From assembly GCA_937911045.1 (NCBI GenBank), contig CALEPX010000030.1, forward strand, positions 1-64,000: a DNA stretch of 64,000 nucleotides, written 5' to 3'. This document shows, piece after piece, positions 42,333-50,966 of the stretch (positions within the stretch are counted from its first letter, which is position 1; every line of letters starts with the position of its first letter). Source of the DNA: an uncultured Fretibacterium sp. GTDB lineage: Bacteria > Synergistota > Synergistia > Synergistales > Aminobacteriaceae. The notes under the pieces were generated by a model that made no database searches, was not told where the DNA came from, and saw nothing but the letters and a program-made list of their open reading frames with translations. Both the position numbers and the translations under genes were made by a program.

Positions 42333-43159
42333 GAATTATCGGGCTGCCATTCCAAAAGCGAAATTTCACCCGGAGCTTCAAGACTTACAAGTCCCAATTT
42401 ACCAGATGAAAACGATTCGACAAATCTTCGGGCCGCAAGTTCAGGATTCACTCTTCCGCCGGAAATTAAGCAGCCAAATCTCGTGCCGATTCGTTCAAGT
42501 GTAATCTCATTTGCTTCATCGGGATCGCAATCAACCGGAATCAGATTCAACATGTGTTTTTCCTTCAGGAATTTGAGCAGATTCAACGCAGCATTTTCCC
42601 AGCCGCCTACAGCTTCAGGTTTCGCACAGCCAAGCCACGACAGCATCAAGTGAACGCCGGGTTCAGCATGCGGATCTAAAATTCCAGGTGAGTCCACGAT
42701 TAACATGCCGTCATTTTTGTACCAGCTCACGGACTTAGTAACGCCCGGAATGCCGCCGACATTTGCGTTTGATTTCTTGATTAGCGAGTTTAGTAACAGC
42801 GATTTGCCTACGTTAGGAATGCCCACGACTGCGAGCCTGACTTCGCGATGTTGGGGTTTGTGTTCGAGAATTGCTCCGCGTAAATTTGCAAGACCTTTGC
42901 GTTCTCGTAGATTCACGGCGAAAGTTTGCTTCCCGGATTTCAGCCATAGTGCAAGATTTTCTGGTTGAGCGAGATCTTTTTTGGATAGCACGCGTATAAC
43001 AGGACGGATTTTCGACAACGCACGCGCAAACGGTGCCGCAGTTGATGCAGGTGCACGAGAGTCACGAACTTCGATTATGAGATCCAGTTTTTCGGCGAGT
43101 TCCCGTAATTTACGAGAGCCTTTCGCCATGTGTCCCGGATACCAAACAGTTCTAGGCAA
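42329..43159 (-). CDS. rbgA: Ribosome biogenesis GTPase RbgA (YlqF)
   Basis: This 276-residue, naturally circularly permuted GTPase assists late 50S assembly. Motifs are in permuted order: SKKDLAQPENLALW (G4 region), VVGIPNVGKSLLLNSL (G1), GGIPGVTKSVSW (G2) and VDSPGILDP (G3). The start region WYPGHMAKGSRKL is diagnostic. It lies between lepB and rnhB, as is common. Confidence 0.95.
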   Translation of the reverse strand: MPRTVWYPGHMAKGSRKLRELAEKLDLIIEVRDSRAPASTAAPFARALSKIRPVIRVLSKKDLAQPENLALWLKSGKQTFAVNLRERKGLANLRGAILEHKPQHREVRLAVVGIPNVGKSLLLNSLIKKSNANVGGIPGVTKSVSWYKNDGMLIVDSPGILDPHAEPGVHLMLSWLGCAKPEAVGGWENAALNLLKFLKEKHMLNLIPVDCDPDEANEITLERIGTRFGCLISGGRVNPELAARRFVESFSSGKLGLVSLEAPGEISLLEWQPDNS

Positions 43160-43160
43160 T

Positions 43161-43712
43161 TTATTTCGGGATTCCTATTCTGCTCAGAGGCCAGTACCTG
43201 AAGAATACCGGACCGCGCAAATCTTCGTCTGAAGCAAATCCCCAAAATCTCCCGTCCTGAGAATTTGGTCTGTTATCACCAAGCATGAAATATTTTCCCT
43301 CGGGAACAGTGAACGGCACGCTGGGGAAATATCTGCTCGGGCGCAACGTGAAATTGTCGTGATTCTTCACGTAGGGTTCATTTGTAGGCTGATCGTTTAT
43401 GTATACGATTCCGTTTTTCATGTCAACTTTGTCGCCGGGAATTGCAATCACACGCTTAACAAAATCACGCTCATGATCCAGCGGGTATCTGAACACGTAA
43501 AGCGAGCCTCTCGACGGTTCGGAAAACCAGTTCCAGAATTTCGCGACAAGAACTCTGTCACCAACTTCGAGAGTCGGAATCATTGAGCCGCTGGGAATCC
43601 AGAACGCCTGAACAATGAACGTTCGAATAATCATCGCGAGTACGAACGCCCAAATTATCGTCTCAAGAGTTTCGCGCCACCACGGTTTGAAAGTTGCTTC
43701 TGCTGCTGCCAA
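43161..43712 (-). CDS. lepB: Signal peptidase I
   Basis: Removes signal peptides at the outer face of the inner membrane. The catalytic Ser is in WIPSGSMIPTLEVGDRVLV and the general-base Lys in RDFVKRVIAIPGDKV. FMLGDNRPNSQDGRFWGFA is the last family block. One membrane segment (LETIIWAFVLAMIIRTFI) precedes. I chose the TTG at 43712 (183 residues), because CGGAGG lies nine bases before it; the frame is open to an ATG at 43796, but that adds only a low-complexity Asn-Leu repeat that I read as a non-coding leader. Confidence 0.9.
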   Translation of the reverse strand: MAAAEATFKPWWRETLETIIWAFVLAMIIRTFIVQAFWIPSGSMIPTLEVGDRVLVAKFWNWFSEPSRGSLYVFRYPLDHERDFVKRVIAIPGDKVDMKNGIVYINDQPTNEPYVKNHDNFTLRPSRYFPSVPFTVPEGKYFMLGDNRPNSQDGRFWGFASDEDLRGPVFFRYWPLSRIGIPK

Positions 43713-43726
43713 TTTAACATTCCTCC

Positions 43727-43772
43727 GATTTAGATTTAGATTTAGATTGAGATTTTGATTTTGATTCAAACT
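43727..43772. repeat. GATTNN hexamer tract before lepB
   Basis: On the plus strand GATTTA repeats pass into GATTGA, GATTTT and GATTCA units. The tract ends just upstream of the lepB ribosome binding site. It would encode Asn-Leu/Asn-Gln repeats if translation began at 43796. Confidence 0.7.
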
Positions 43773-43846
43773 CAGATTATATTCCAAAAAACGCAATTAT
43801 TATACAATCACATGACTTGTGCGAAAGAGTTTTTGTGCGGGATTAT

Positions 43847-43875
43847 TTGTAAGGCGTCATTGTATTAAGTATAAT
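43847..43875 (+). promoter_or_regulatory. Promoter of dapF
   Basis: TTGTAA (43847-43852) and a perfect TATAAT (43870-43875), spaced by 17, lie just before the dapF ribosome binding site AGGAGG. Confidence 0.65.
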
Positions 43876-43902
43876 TTAGCGAAATATTCAGGAGGGAATA
43901 TC

Positions 43903-44769
43903 ATGCGAAAGATTAATTTCACAAAGATGCACGGCTGCGGTAATGATTACGTCTACGTGAATTGTTTTGACGGCGGAAATCTGGCGAATGTTAGTCAAGC
44001 AGAATTATCGGAAATTGCTGTGAAAATTTCGGATCGGCATTTCGGGATTGGCTCTGACGGCATGATCTTGATTGAACCGGCGAAAAATCCTCAGGCTGAT
44101 GCGTTCATGAACATGTTCAACTCGGACGGCTCACGCGGAAAAATGTGCGGAAACGGCATTCGTTGTGTTGCGAAATATATTTACGACCACGGAATTATCC
44201 CAAGTTCACGCAAAAATACGATTATCGAAACTCCGGCGGGATTGCGCAAAATCGCTCTCGAAATTCACGGCGGAAAAGTCACAGCTGCGAGTGTCTCAAT
44301 GGGTGTCGCGAAAATTGACTCAGACTTGCCCGAGAAAATTTGCGTTGATAACATGAATCTGGAATTTGTCGGCGTAAATGTCGGCAATCCTCACGCGGTG
44401 TATTTTCTGGAGGATAACGCGATTCTGGGAAATTTGCGCGAACTTGATCTGTTGCGTTTGGGAAAATATTTCGAGAATCACGTGCGATTCCCTGAGCGAG
44501 TAAATTCTGAGTTTGTCGAGAAGCTCCCTGGTGAGAAAACAGAACTGAATTTCCGAGTTTGGGAACGTGGCAGCGGAGAAACTTTGGCGTGCGGAACTGG
44601 TGCGACGGCTGCTGCGTTTGCTGCGGTGAAGCTGGGAATTTTTCCGCGAAATCATGACGTGACGATTCACTTGCTTGGCGGAGATTTGCGTATAAATATT
44701 CTCGATGACGATGAGTGCGTGATGACTGGTGAAGCTGTTGAAGTTTTCGACGGGGAAATCATGCTCTGA
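43903..44769 (+). CDS. dapF: Diaminopimelate epimerase
   Basis: Converts LL- to meso-diaminopimelate for peptidoglycan and lysine. The two catalytic Cys are in MCGNGIRCVAKYIYDHG and ACGTGATAAAFA; the start has FTKMHGCGNDYVYVNC. The 288 residues are normal. The ATG at 43903 has AGGAGG seven bases before it. It is a single-gene unit with its own promoter, unlike the second paralog at 58366. I think this one is the housekeeping copy. Confidence 0.92.
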   Translation: MRKINFTKMHGCGNDYVYVNCFDGGNLANVSQAELSEIAVKISDRHFGIGSDGMILIEPAKNPQADAFMNMFNSDGSRGKMCGNGIRCVAKYIYDHGIIPSSRKNTIIETPAGLRKIALEIHGGKVTAASVSMGVAKIDSDLPEKICVDNMNLEFVGVNVGNPHAVYFLEDNAILGNLRELDLLRLGKYFENHVRFPERVNSEFVEKLPGEKTELNFRVWERGSGETLACGTGATAAAFAAVKLGIFPRNHDVTIHLLGGDLRINILDDDECVMTGEAVEVFDGEIML

Positions 44770-44794
44770 TTCCTGAAACTTGCACATATAACAC

Positions 44795-44984
44795 AAAAGA
44801 GCCTCAGATGAGACTCCTTATGTTTGAGGGGGGTAAAACGATCTTTTTCAATCTACTCTCGCAATTCCATGAGAGCGACAAGTGAACAAACCGAGGGATA
44901 TTCCTCTATACAATCCACGTCCTAACTGCAGGTTTAAGACGATTATTTGCTATTTGTAACTTTCTGATTGATTTGTTCGTTACG
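44795..44984 (-). ncRNA. Candidate orphan structured small RNA
   Basis: A minus-strand unit of about 190 bases in a 425-base gap without genes. It has a strong promoter (44991-45018) and a terminator hairpin (44799-44816, GAGTCTCA/TGAGGCTC followed by TTTT on the minus strand). Internal helices are readable: CGTCTTAA/TTAGGACG, GAACAAA/TTTGTTC, CTCTC/GAGAG, and GTAACGA with TCGTTTTAC near the ends. No coding potential is seen, and no gene follows on that strand for about 1 kb, so it is not a leader. It does not show tmRNA, RNase P or SRP motifs. 6S RNA is possible from size and layout but I see no diagnostic sequence. The rest of the gap to 45194 shows nothing. Confidence 0.55.
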
Positions 44985-44990
44985 TCAAAC

Positions 44991-45018
44991 ATTATAGATT
45001 AAAAATTCATATTGTCAA
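44991..45018 (-). promoter_or_regulatory. Strong promoter of the orphan small RNA
   Basis: Perfect minus-strand TTGACA (45018-45013) and perfect TATAAT (44996-44991), 16 bases apart. It is among the best sigma-70 matches in the window. Confidence 0.75.
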
Positions 45019-45194
45019 TACGTTCGGCAAATTTTTTTTCGCGCGGATTTTGCGAGGATTATATTATTCATATTATGCGCTTAATCGGTAATATTCGCGT
45101 GTAAGTTTGAAGCGTCCGAATGTAAAATATGTGAATACTTGAGAGATTGCTCCGAATTTGTGGGGCAAATTTTTGTTAGGAGAGCATTTATAAA

Positions 45195-46613
45195 TTGTTG
45201 GATTGGTTTGTAGATTTTATTCATAACGGATCACCAGCCGCTGTTGGGATTATCACAATCGCGCTGATGTTGATTTGCGGTTTTGCGCTCACGAGATTAA
45301 CCAGACTTCTGAAACTTCCGAACGTTACGGCTTATATTATTACGGGGATTTTAATCGGACCGTATTGCCTGAATCTTGTGCCGTCAGCTGTTACGGATAA
45401 TACGGGATTTTTGCCGGATATTGCGTTAGCGTTCATCGCGTTCAGTACAGGACAATTCTTCAGGTTGAACGCGCTCAAGGGCAACGGAATGAAAGTGTTA
45501 ATCATAACGGTTTTCGAAGCGTGTGTTGCGTCGGTGTTTGTTTTTATCGCGACGTATTACGTTCTGAGAATGGATTTTGCGTTTTCGTGCGTGTTGGCGG
45601 CATTGGCTTCGGCGACTGCTCCGGCTTCGACGATGATGACGATCAGACAGACAGGTGCGAGAGGCGATTTCGTGAACACGTTGCTGCAGGTTGTGGCACT
45701 CGATGATGTCGTGGGATTACTCGCGTACAGCATTGCGATTTCGATAGCGTTGGCAAGTTCGATAACTGGTTCGGGATTTGATATTAAGAACGTAATTTTG
45801 CCGTTAATAATTAATCTTGCGAGCATAATTACGGGTGCGTTGCTTGGTGTTGTGATGAAATTTCTGATTCCGGAAAAGCGTTCGAAAGACAACAAGTTAA
45901 TATTATCCGTCGCGATATTATTCGGGTTCTGCGGAATTTGCCAGCTTCTCGGAGTTTCACCGCTGCTTGGCTGCATGTTCATGTCAACGGTCTATATTAA
46001 TATCACAGACGACGATAATTTGTTCAAGCAGCTAAACAGTTTCAGCCCGCCGATTCTGTTATTATTCTTCGTGAGATCGGGCGTGTGTTTTGATCTCGGA
46101 GCGTTGACTGGTTCTCATGCTTCATCAGGTTCAGTCTCGTTATTGACGCTCGGTGTCGTGTATTTTTTGATTCGCATTTTGGGAAAATATGCCGGAGCAT
46201 TTCTTGGCTGCTTCATAACGCATAAAGACAAACTCGTGCGTAATTATCTCGGACTTGCTCTGATCCCTCAGGCTGGTGTAGCAATAGGACTTGCTGAACT
46301 CGGTGCGCGAACTCTTGGGGGCGAAACTGGCAGCGCGCTTCGAACGGTCATACTTGCGTCGAGTGTTCTGTACGAGTTAATCGGACCTGCTAGTGCGAAA
46401 ATATCACTGTCACTCTCACATTCCTACGATAACACAGCAACTGATGAACCGGTGATAAGTCCTCAGGATGAAGAAAAACACATGGTGAACTTGTTAATCG
46501 AACGCATTCGAGAAATCCAGAGCGAAATTCCTCAGCACGAATTACAGCCAGCGTTCTATGATTCTCAGGCGACACAGCCAATGCAGAAACATTTCCCTCA
46601 TTCACCAAGATAG
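45195..46613 (+). CDS. CPA2-type cation:proton antiporter
   Basis: A 472-residue protein with about 12 membrane segments and the Na+/H+ exchanger (KefB/NapA-like) pattern LLKLPNVTAYIITGILIGPY, and ALASATAPASTMMTIRQTGARGDFVNTLLQVVALDDVVGLL, which holds the ion-binding acidic pair (DD). LGVSPLLGCMFMSTV and a hydrophilic C-terminal tail of about 70 residues follow, with no TrkA-N domain. It likely exchanges Na+ or K+ for H+. The TTG start has AGGAG about 13 bases upstream. Confidence 0.88.
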   Translation: MLDWFVDFIHNGSPAAVGIITIALMLICGFALTRLTRLLKLPNVTAYIITGILIGPYCLNLVPSAVTDNTGFLPDIALAFIAFSTGQFFRLNALKGNGMKVLIITVFEACVASVFVFIATYYVLRMDFAFSCVLAALASATAPASTMMTIRQTGARGDFVNTLLQVVALDDVVGLLAYSIAISIALASSITGSGFDIKNVILPLIINLASIITGALLGVVMKFLIPEKRSKDNKLILSVAILFGFCGICQLLGVSPLLGCMFMSTVYINITDDDNLFKQLNSFSPPILLLFFVRSGVCFDLGALTGSHASSGSVSLLTLGVVYFLIRILGKYAGAFLGCFITHKDKLVRNYLGLALIPQAGVAIGLAELGARTLGGETGSALRTVILASSVLYELIGPASAKISLSLSHSYDNTATDEPVISPQDEEKHMVNLLIERIREIQSEIPQHELQPAFYDSQATQPMQKHFPHSPR

Positions 46614-46622
46614 AAATAATCA

Positions 46623-46665
46623 AACGGTGCAGGATTGTGCGAGAATCTTACACCGTTATATTTTT
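46623..46665. terminator. Terminator between the antiporter and copA genes
   Basis: Stem AACGGTG/CACCGTT extended by GATT/AATC within the loop, followed by a T-rich run on the plus side. It lies between convergent genes. Confidence 0.65.
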
Positions 46666-46670
46666 GCGCG

Positions 46671-48905
46671 TTACTTGAGTTTGCCCGATAACAGATTCAG
46701 TCTTAACGCATTAGTCACAACACAGAAACTCGACAAACTCATCGCAGCAGCCCCAAACATCGGATCAAGTTTCAATCCCCAAAGACCAGCAGCTAACGGA
46801 ATGCCGATAACGTTGTAGATAAACGCCCAGAATAAATTCTCGTGAATGTTTCGCAAAGTTGCACGACTGAGTTTGATTGCAGCAGCAGCATCTGTCAAAT
46901 TGCTCTTCATTAGGACTACATCAGCAGCATCAAGAGCTACGTCAGTTCCAGCACCGATTGCAATTCCAGTATCAGCGCGTGTGAGTGCAGGTGCGTCGTT
47001 AATTCCGTCGCCGATCATCGCAACTCTGAATTTGCCGTTATCCTGAAGATTCTTGATAACCTGTTCTTTCCCGTCAGGTAAAACTCCCGCGATAATTTCG
47101 TTCACACCGGCTTCGTCCGCGATTGCCTGAGCTGTGCGTTCATTGTCTCCGGTCAACATTACGACTTTGATATTCATGTCCTGCATTTTCCTGATAGCGT
47201 TCGCACTGTCGGGTTTGATTACGTCCGCGACAGCTATGATCCCGAGCAATTTGTGATCGCGTGCGAATAATAACGGGGTCTTGCCTTCAGACGCAAGTTT
47301 CTCGGAAATATTCTTGGCTTCGTCATCGAGAGTTATTTCGCTGTTGATGAATTTCACGCTGCCTCCGAGCAAAATTTTCTCACCGTCAACAATCGCGCTA
47401 AGTCCGTTACCCGGCAATGCTCTGAAATCTGCAACATGTTCGGATGTCAAGTTCTCGTATTTCGCGGCAAATTCAGTTATTGCTTTTGCTAATGGGTGTT
47501 CGCTCATTTTCTCAAGTGAGTACGCGTTCGAGATTAATTCAAGTTCAGAAATTCCGCTCGATGGAATCAAATCCGTAACTTTGGGTTCGCCGCTTGTGAT
47601 TGTTCCGGTTTTGTCGAGAGCTGCAATCTGAATTTTCCCGGCATTTTCGAGTGACGCAGCAGTCTTGAATAATATTCCGTTTTTAGCACCGACTCCGTTG
47701 CCGACCATTATCGCGACAGGTGTAGCAAGTCCAAGCGCACACGGACAACTGATAACCAGAACCGCAATTCCGTATGATAAAGCTTCACCGAAATTTTTCC
47801 CGAGTAATAGCCAAGCTATAATCGTGATAATCGCAATCGCAATGACACTTGGCACGAAAATTCCGCAGACTTTATCCGCAACTTTTGAGACCGGAGCTTT
47901 CGTCGCAGCAGCATCACTCACCATTTTGATAATCTGTGACAAAGTCGTGTCCTGACCAACTCGTGTAGCCTCACACTTGATGAAGCCAGCTTGATTTATC
48001 GTCGCAGCAGAAACTTGATCGCCCGGTATTTTGTCAACAGGAATGCTTTCGCCAGTCAGAGCCGATTCGTTCACCGCGCTTGAGCCTTCGAGAATCACGC
48101 CGTCAACAGGAATATTTTCGCCGGGTTTCACGATGAATGTATCGCCACGTTTAACTTGATCTATCGGGACTGTAATTTCGCGATTGTTCCTGAGAATTAC
48201 AGCGGTTTTCGGAGCAAGTTTCATGAGAGATTTCAGCGCGTCAGTTGTGCGACCTTTTGAACGGGCTTCGAGCATTTTACCGACAGTTATGAGTGTGAGA
48301 ATCATTCCTGCACTCTCGAAATAGAAATCCGGCATGTAAGAATTATTTCCTGCAATCGTGAACAGCAGGTAAACGCTCCACGCGAACGACGCAAACGATC
48401 CCATCGCAACAAGTGTATCCATGTTCGGCGCGAGATGCAACAACGAACTGAAGCCGCTCGTGAAAAATTTCTGGTTAATAATCATGATTATCGCCGCGAG
48501 AATCATTTGTGCGAGACCGACAGCTGCGTGATTTCCCGCGAAAAATTTCGGCAGCGGAAGATTCAACATGTGTCCCATCGAGAAATACATCAGGATTATC
48601 AGGAACGCAATCGACGCGATAAGACGTTTTTTCAGGACGGGCGTTTCGTGGTCGGCGAGAATTTCGGATTCGGATTCAGATTTCGATTCCGGTTTTGGAT
48701 CTTCGGTTTTGAGTTTCGCACCGTAACCAGCTTTTTCGACGGCAGCGATTATGCTTTGAGAATCTGCGTTGCCCTCGACGGTCATGGAATTTGTCAGCAA
48801 ACTTACAGCACATGATTCAACACCCGCAAGTTTTTTCACGACACGTTCAACTCTGGCACTGCACGCAGCACAACTCATTCCGGTAATTACGTATTGTTCT
48901 GACAT
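46671..48905 (-). CDS. copA: Copper-exporting P1B-type ATPase
   Basis: A 744-residue heavy-metal ATPase. The N-terminal HMA domain carries CAAC (12-15). TGES lies at 284, the ion-path SCPCALGLATP (CPC 387-389) in the membrane, and the phosphorylated Asp431 in DKTGTITSGE. MLTGDNERTA and MIGDGINDAPAL follow. The CPC motif and M-loop Asn/Ser residues point to Cu+ export. Residues 70-82 are a Lys/Glu/Ser linker (PESKSESESE) made of hexamer repeats. No regulator or chaperone gene is adjacent. Confidence 0.93.
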   Translation of the reverse strand: MSEQYVITGMSCAACSARVERVVKKLAGVESCAVSLLTNSMTVEGNADSQSIIAAVEKAGYGAKLKTEDPKPESKSESESEILADHETPVLKKRLIASIAFLIILMYFSMGHMLNLPLPKFFAGNHAAVGLAQMILAAIIMIINQKFFTSGFSSLLHLAPNMDTLVAMGSFASFAWSVYLLFTIAGNNSYMPDFYFESAGMILTLITVGKMLEARSKGRTTDALKSLMKLAPKTAVILRNNREITVPIDQVKRGDTFIVKPGENIPVDGVILEGSSAVNESALTGESIPVDKIPGDQVSAATINQAGFIKCEATRVGQDTTLSQIIKMVSDAAATKAPVSKVADKVCGIFVPSVIAIAIITIIAWLLLGKNFGEALSYGIAVLVISCPCALGLATPVAIMVGNGVGAKNGILFKTAASLENAGKIQIAALDKTGTITSGEPKVTDLIPSSGISELELISNAYSLEKMSEHPLAKAITEFAAKYENLTSEHVADFRALPGNGLSAIVDGEKILLGGSVKFINSEITLDDEAKNISEKLASEGKTPLLFARDHKLLGIIAVADVIKPDSANAIRKMQDMNIKVVMLTGDNERTAQAIADEAGVNEIIAGVLPDGKEQVIKNLQDNGKFRVAMIGDGINDAPALTRADTGIAIGAGTDVALDAADVVLMKSNLTDAAAAIKLSRATLRNIHENLFWAFIYNVIGIPLAAGLWGLKLDPMFGAAAMSLSSFCVVTNALRLNLLSGKLK
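48660..48700. repeat. GATTCN hexamer tract within copA
   Basis: On the plus strand GGATTCGGATTCAGATTTCGATTCCGG. It encodes Glu-Ser repeats between the HMA domain and the first membrane helix of the minus-strand copA gene. Confidence 0.65.
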
Positions 48906-48993
48906 TAGAATAATAACAGCTCCTTTTGAAGATATGATTCACACAAGATTGTACTATAATTGCAGTATTATGAATACGGGAGGATTTTTGAAA

Positions 48994-50928
48994 ATGCGAA
49001 ATTTGCGAGTAATATTAATCGTGTTGAGCATGTTTGTGAATGTTTCGGGAGTTGACGCAGCAGCCTTGCAGCCACCAAGAGCCAATCTCGACGAATCCGA
49101 AGTCTATTTCACGAACGCATATTTATATTTCATGAGCCGCAATTACTGGAGCACTCAGAATAATCTTGATCGCGCACTGGGTGTGAATACTTACTTGGTC
49201 GATTATTATCTGCTGAATGGTCTCACGCTTGATCGAATCGGTGACGGTGTTGGGGCGTTGGCATCGTTGAATCGTTATCTCGAAGTCCGCCCGTTAGATC
49301 CGTCAGTGCCAAGAATCACGAAGAATCTCTCGGAACAGAACGCAATTCTTAGCACAATTCCCGGTACAGCTCCAGTGCCAGCAGGTTGGAAATTTTCGCG
49401 CACGGATATTATGACTGAATGGAACACCGGCTTCACTCGTCCGTTGAGCATAAAAGGCATGGGCAAAATCAAATCACTCGGTCAAGCAGTCTGCATTTCG
49501 GATACGTACGGAGATCGAGTTTACGTCAAGCCGGCTAATAACACAAACGCGGTTCAGGTTTTCGGATCGAGACCCGGAGTTTTCAGGGAAATTGCGGTAA
49601 CAAGACCTGTCGTTACATTTCCGATGGGCGATGGAACGTTCATGATTGTGAATGCTAACGGTGAGATTTTCACGTTTGCGAATCTGAATGAACATGCCGG
49701 AATAATTTCGCCGGATTTTGTCGGGCAGCTAAGCTCTCAGAATATCTCTGACGCGGAAATAATTTCTGAGAATGAAATTGCGATTGCTGATCCGGTTGAA
49801 CGAACTGTCGGATTTTACAACGCAGCGACTTTGGACGTGATGGCGTTCTGGTTTCCGCCGGAATTTACGGGAGATTTGCTTTTCGAGCCTGTAGCGATTG
49901 AATCATTTGCGGACTGGCTGGCGATTGCTGATCGTGGAAATTCGCGGATATATATCCTGAATATAATGTCGCGTGAATATTTCGTGATAAATAACGTTCC
50001 ATTGCCGCGTGATATATTATGGTCTCCGCTGGGAGAATTGTTCGTCTTAAGTGAAGAGGGCAGCATTTATAATTACATAATCGATTTTGGCACGAGATCA
50101 TACGCGAATCGCCATAACGGTGCGATGTATTCCGGTCTCGAAAATATCTGGGCGTTGTTCAGGTCTCCGAACGGGGATTTAATGTGTCTGGAAACTGGCG
50201 CGTCGAAAATCTACAAGTCAATCATGACCCCACCGCGCGAGGGTGAACAGGCGTTCTTGGGAATTTTCAGCCCGACGTTGACAATGCAGACAGAAAATCG
50301 CGAGAGCTTTATCATCAGCGCAACATTCATGACACCGTTCACGAGTTATCTGCACAGTTCGAGATTAATCGCTCAATCTGCGTGGAATAACCGGACTATG
50401 CGAGCCTATGCGCTATGGTCACGCAGAGCGAATTTCGACGGAATGCTTATTCACAGACCGTTGCCTACGGGACAGGTTTTGCCGCTGAATTTGCGTCCTG
50501 CTCAGGTGAATCGTGGCAATGATGTTCGGGAAGCACTGCTGTCATTCTGGGTTCTGCATAAAGACAGGCTCACAAATATAGTCGTAGATTCGTCGATTTC
50601 GTTCACGATTGATGACTTGATTACGCTGATGAGATTTTGTCTGTTGAACGGACTTGAGCTTGATGTTTGGGCGAGAGAAGTTGTGTCGCCGGGATTGATT
50701 CGCGCGTCGGCATTCACTGGCGGAAAAGTGATTTACTCGCTGAAGAATGCACTCGAACTCACAGCACCGGATTCTCGATTGCAGATTCAGATTCCGCTGC
50801 CCGAAGAATTATCGTCGTCAGGTTATCCGGGACGCTCTATGTTAGCCGTGTATCTTGACGCAGGATTGATTCAGTCGAGAGCTTGGATGCCGCTGTGGCC
50901 GGATTTATTCACGCCGCCTTCGAGATGA
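48994..50928 (+). CDS. Exported TPR/beta-propeller protein, unknown
   Basis: A 644-residue protein with a signal peptide (VNVSGVDAA). A short TPR-like region (YFTNAYLYFMSRNYWSTQNNLDRAL, ... LASLNRYLEV) is followed by an NHL-like beta-propeller (ISDTYGDRVYVKPAN, IAIADPVERTVGFYN, LAIADRGNSRIYILN). The C-terminal third looks von Willebrand-like or lipase-like only weakly. No named family is recognised. GGGAGG lies ten bases before the ATG at 48994, with a TTG at 48988 as an alternative. It is divergent from copA. Confidence 0.65.
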   Translation: MRNLRVILIVLSMFVNVSGVDAAALQPPRANLDESEVYFTNAYLYFMSRNYWSTQNNLDRALGVNTYLVDYYLLNGLTLDRIGDGVGALASLNRYLEVRPLDPSVPRITKNLSEQNAILSTIPGTAPVPAGWKFSRTDIMTEWNTGFTRPLSIKGMGKIKSLGQAVCISDTYGDRVYVKPANNTNAVQVFGSRPGVFREIAVTRPVVTFPMGDGTFMIVNANGEIFTFANLNEHAGIISPDFVGQLSSQNISDAEIISENEIAIADPVERTVGFYNAATLDVMAFWFPPEFTGDLLFEPVAIESFADWLAIADRGNSRIYILNIMSREYFVINNVPLPRDILWSPLGELFVLSEEGSIYNYIIDFGTRSYANRHNGAMYSGLENIWALFRSPNGDLMCLETGASKIYKSIMTPPREGEQAFLGIFSPTLTMQTENRESFIISATFMTPFTSYLHSSRLIAQSAWNNRTMRAYALWSRRANFDGMLIHRPLPTGQVLPLNLRPAQVNRGNDVREALLSFWVLHKDRLTNIVVDSSISFTIDDLITLMRFCLLNGLELDVWAREVVSPGLIRASAFTGGKVIYSLKNALELTAPDSRLQIQIPLPEELSSSGYPGRSMLAVYLDAGLIQSRAWMPLWPDLFTPPSR

Positions 50929-50966
50929 TAAATGATAGATGATAATATTATTCTGAGGTGATAGCT

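Noticed and set aside
43161..43796. Asn-Leu repeat as a genuine N-terminal extension of signal peptidase
   Set aside because: A strong ribosome binding site at the proper distance from TTG 43712 and a -10-like box inside the supposed coding part favour a shorter protein.
44795..44984. tmRNA or RNase P RNA in the dapF-antiporter gap
   Set aside because: No tag reading frame, tRNA-like T-arm or conserved RNase P core motifs were found on either strand.
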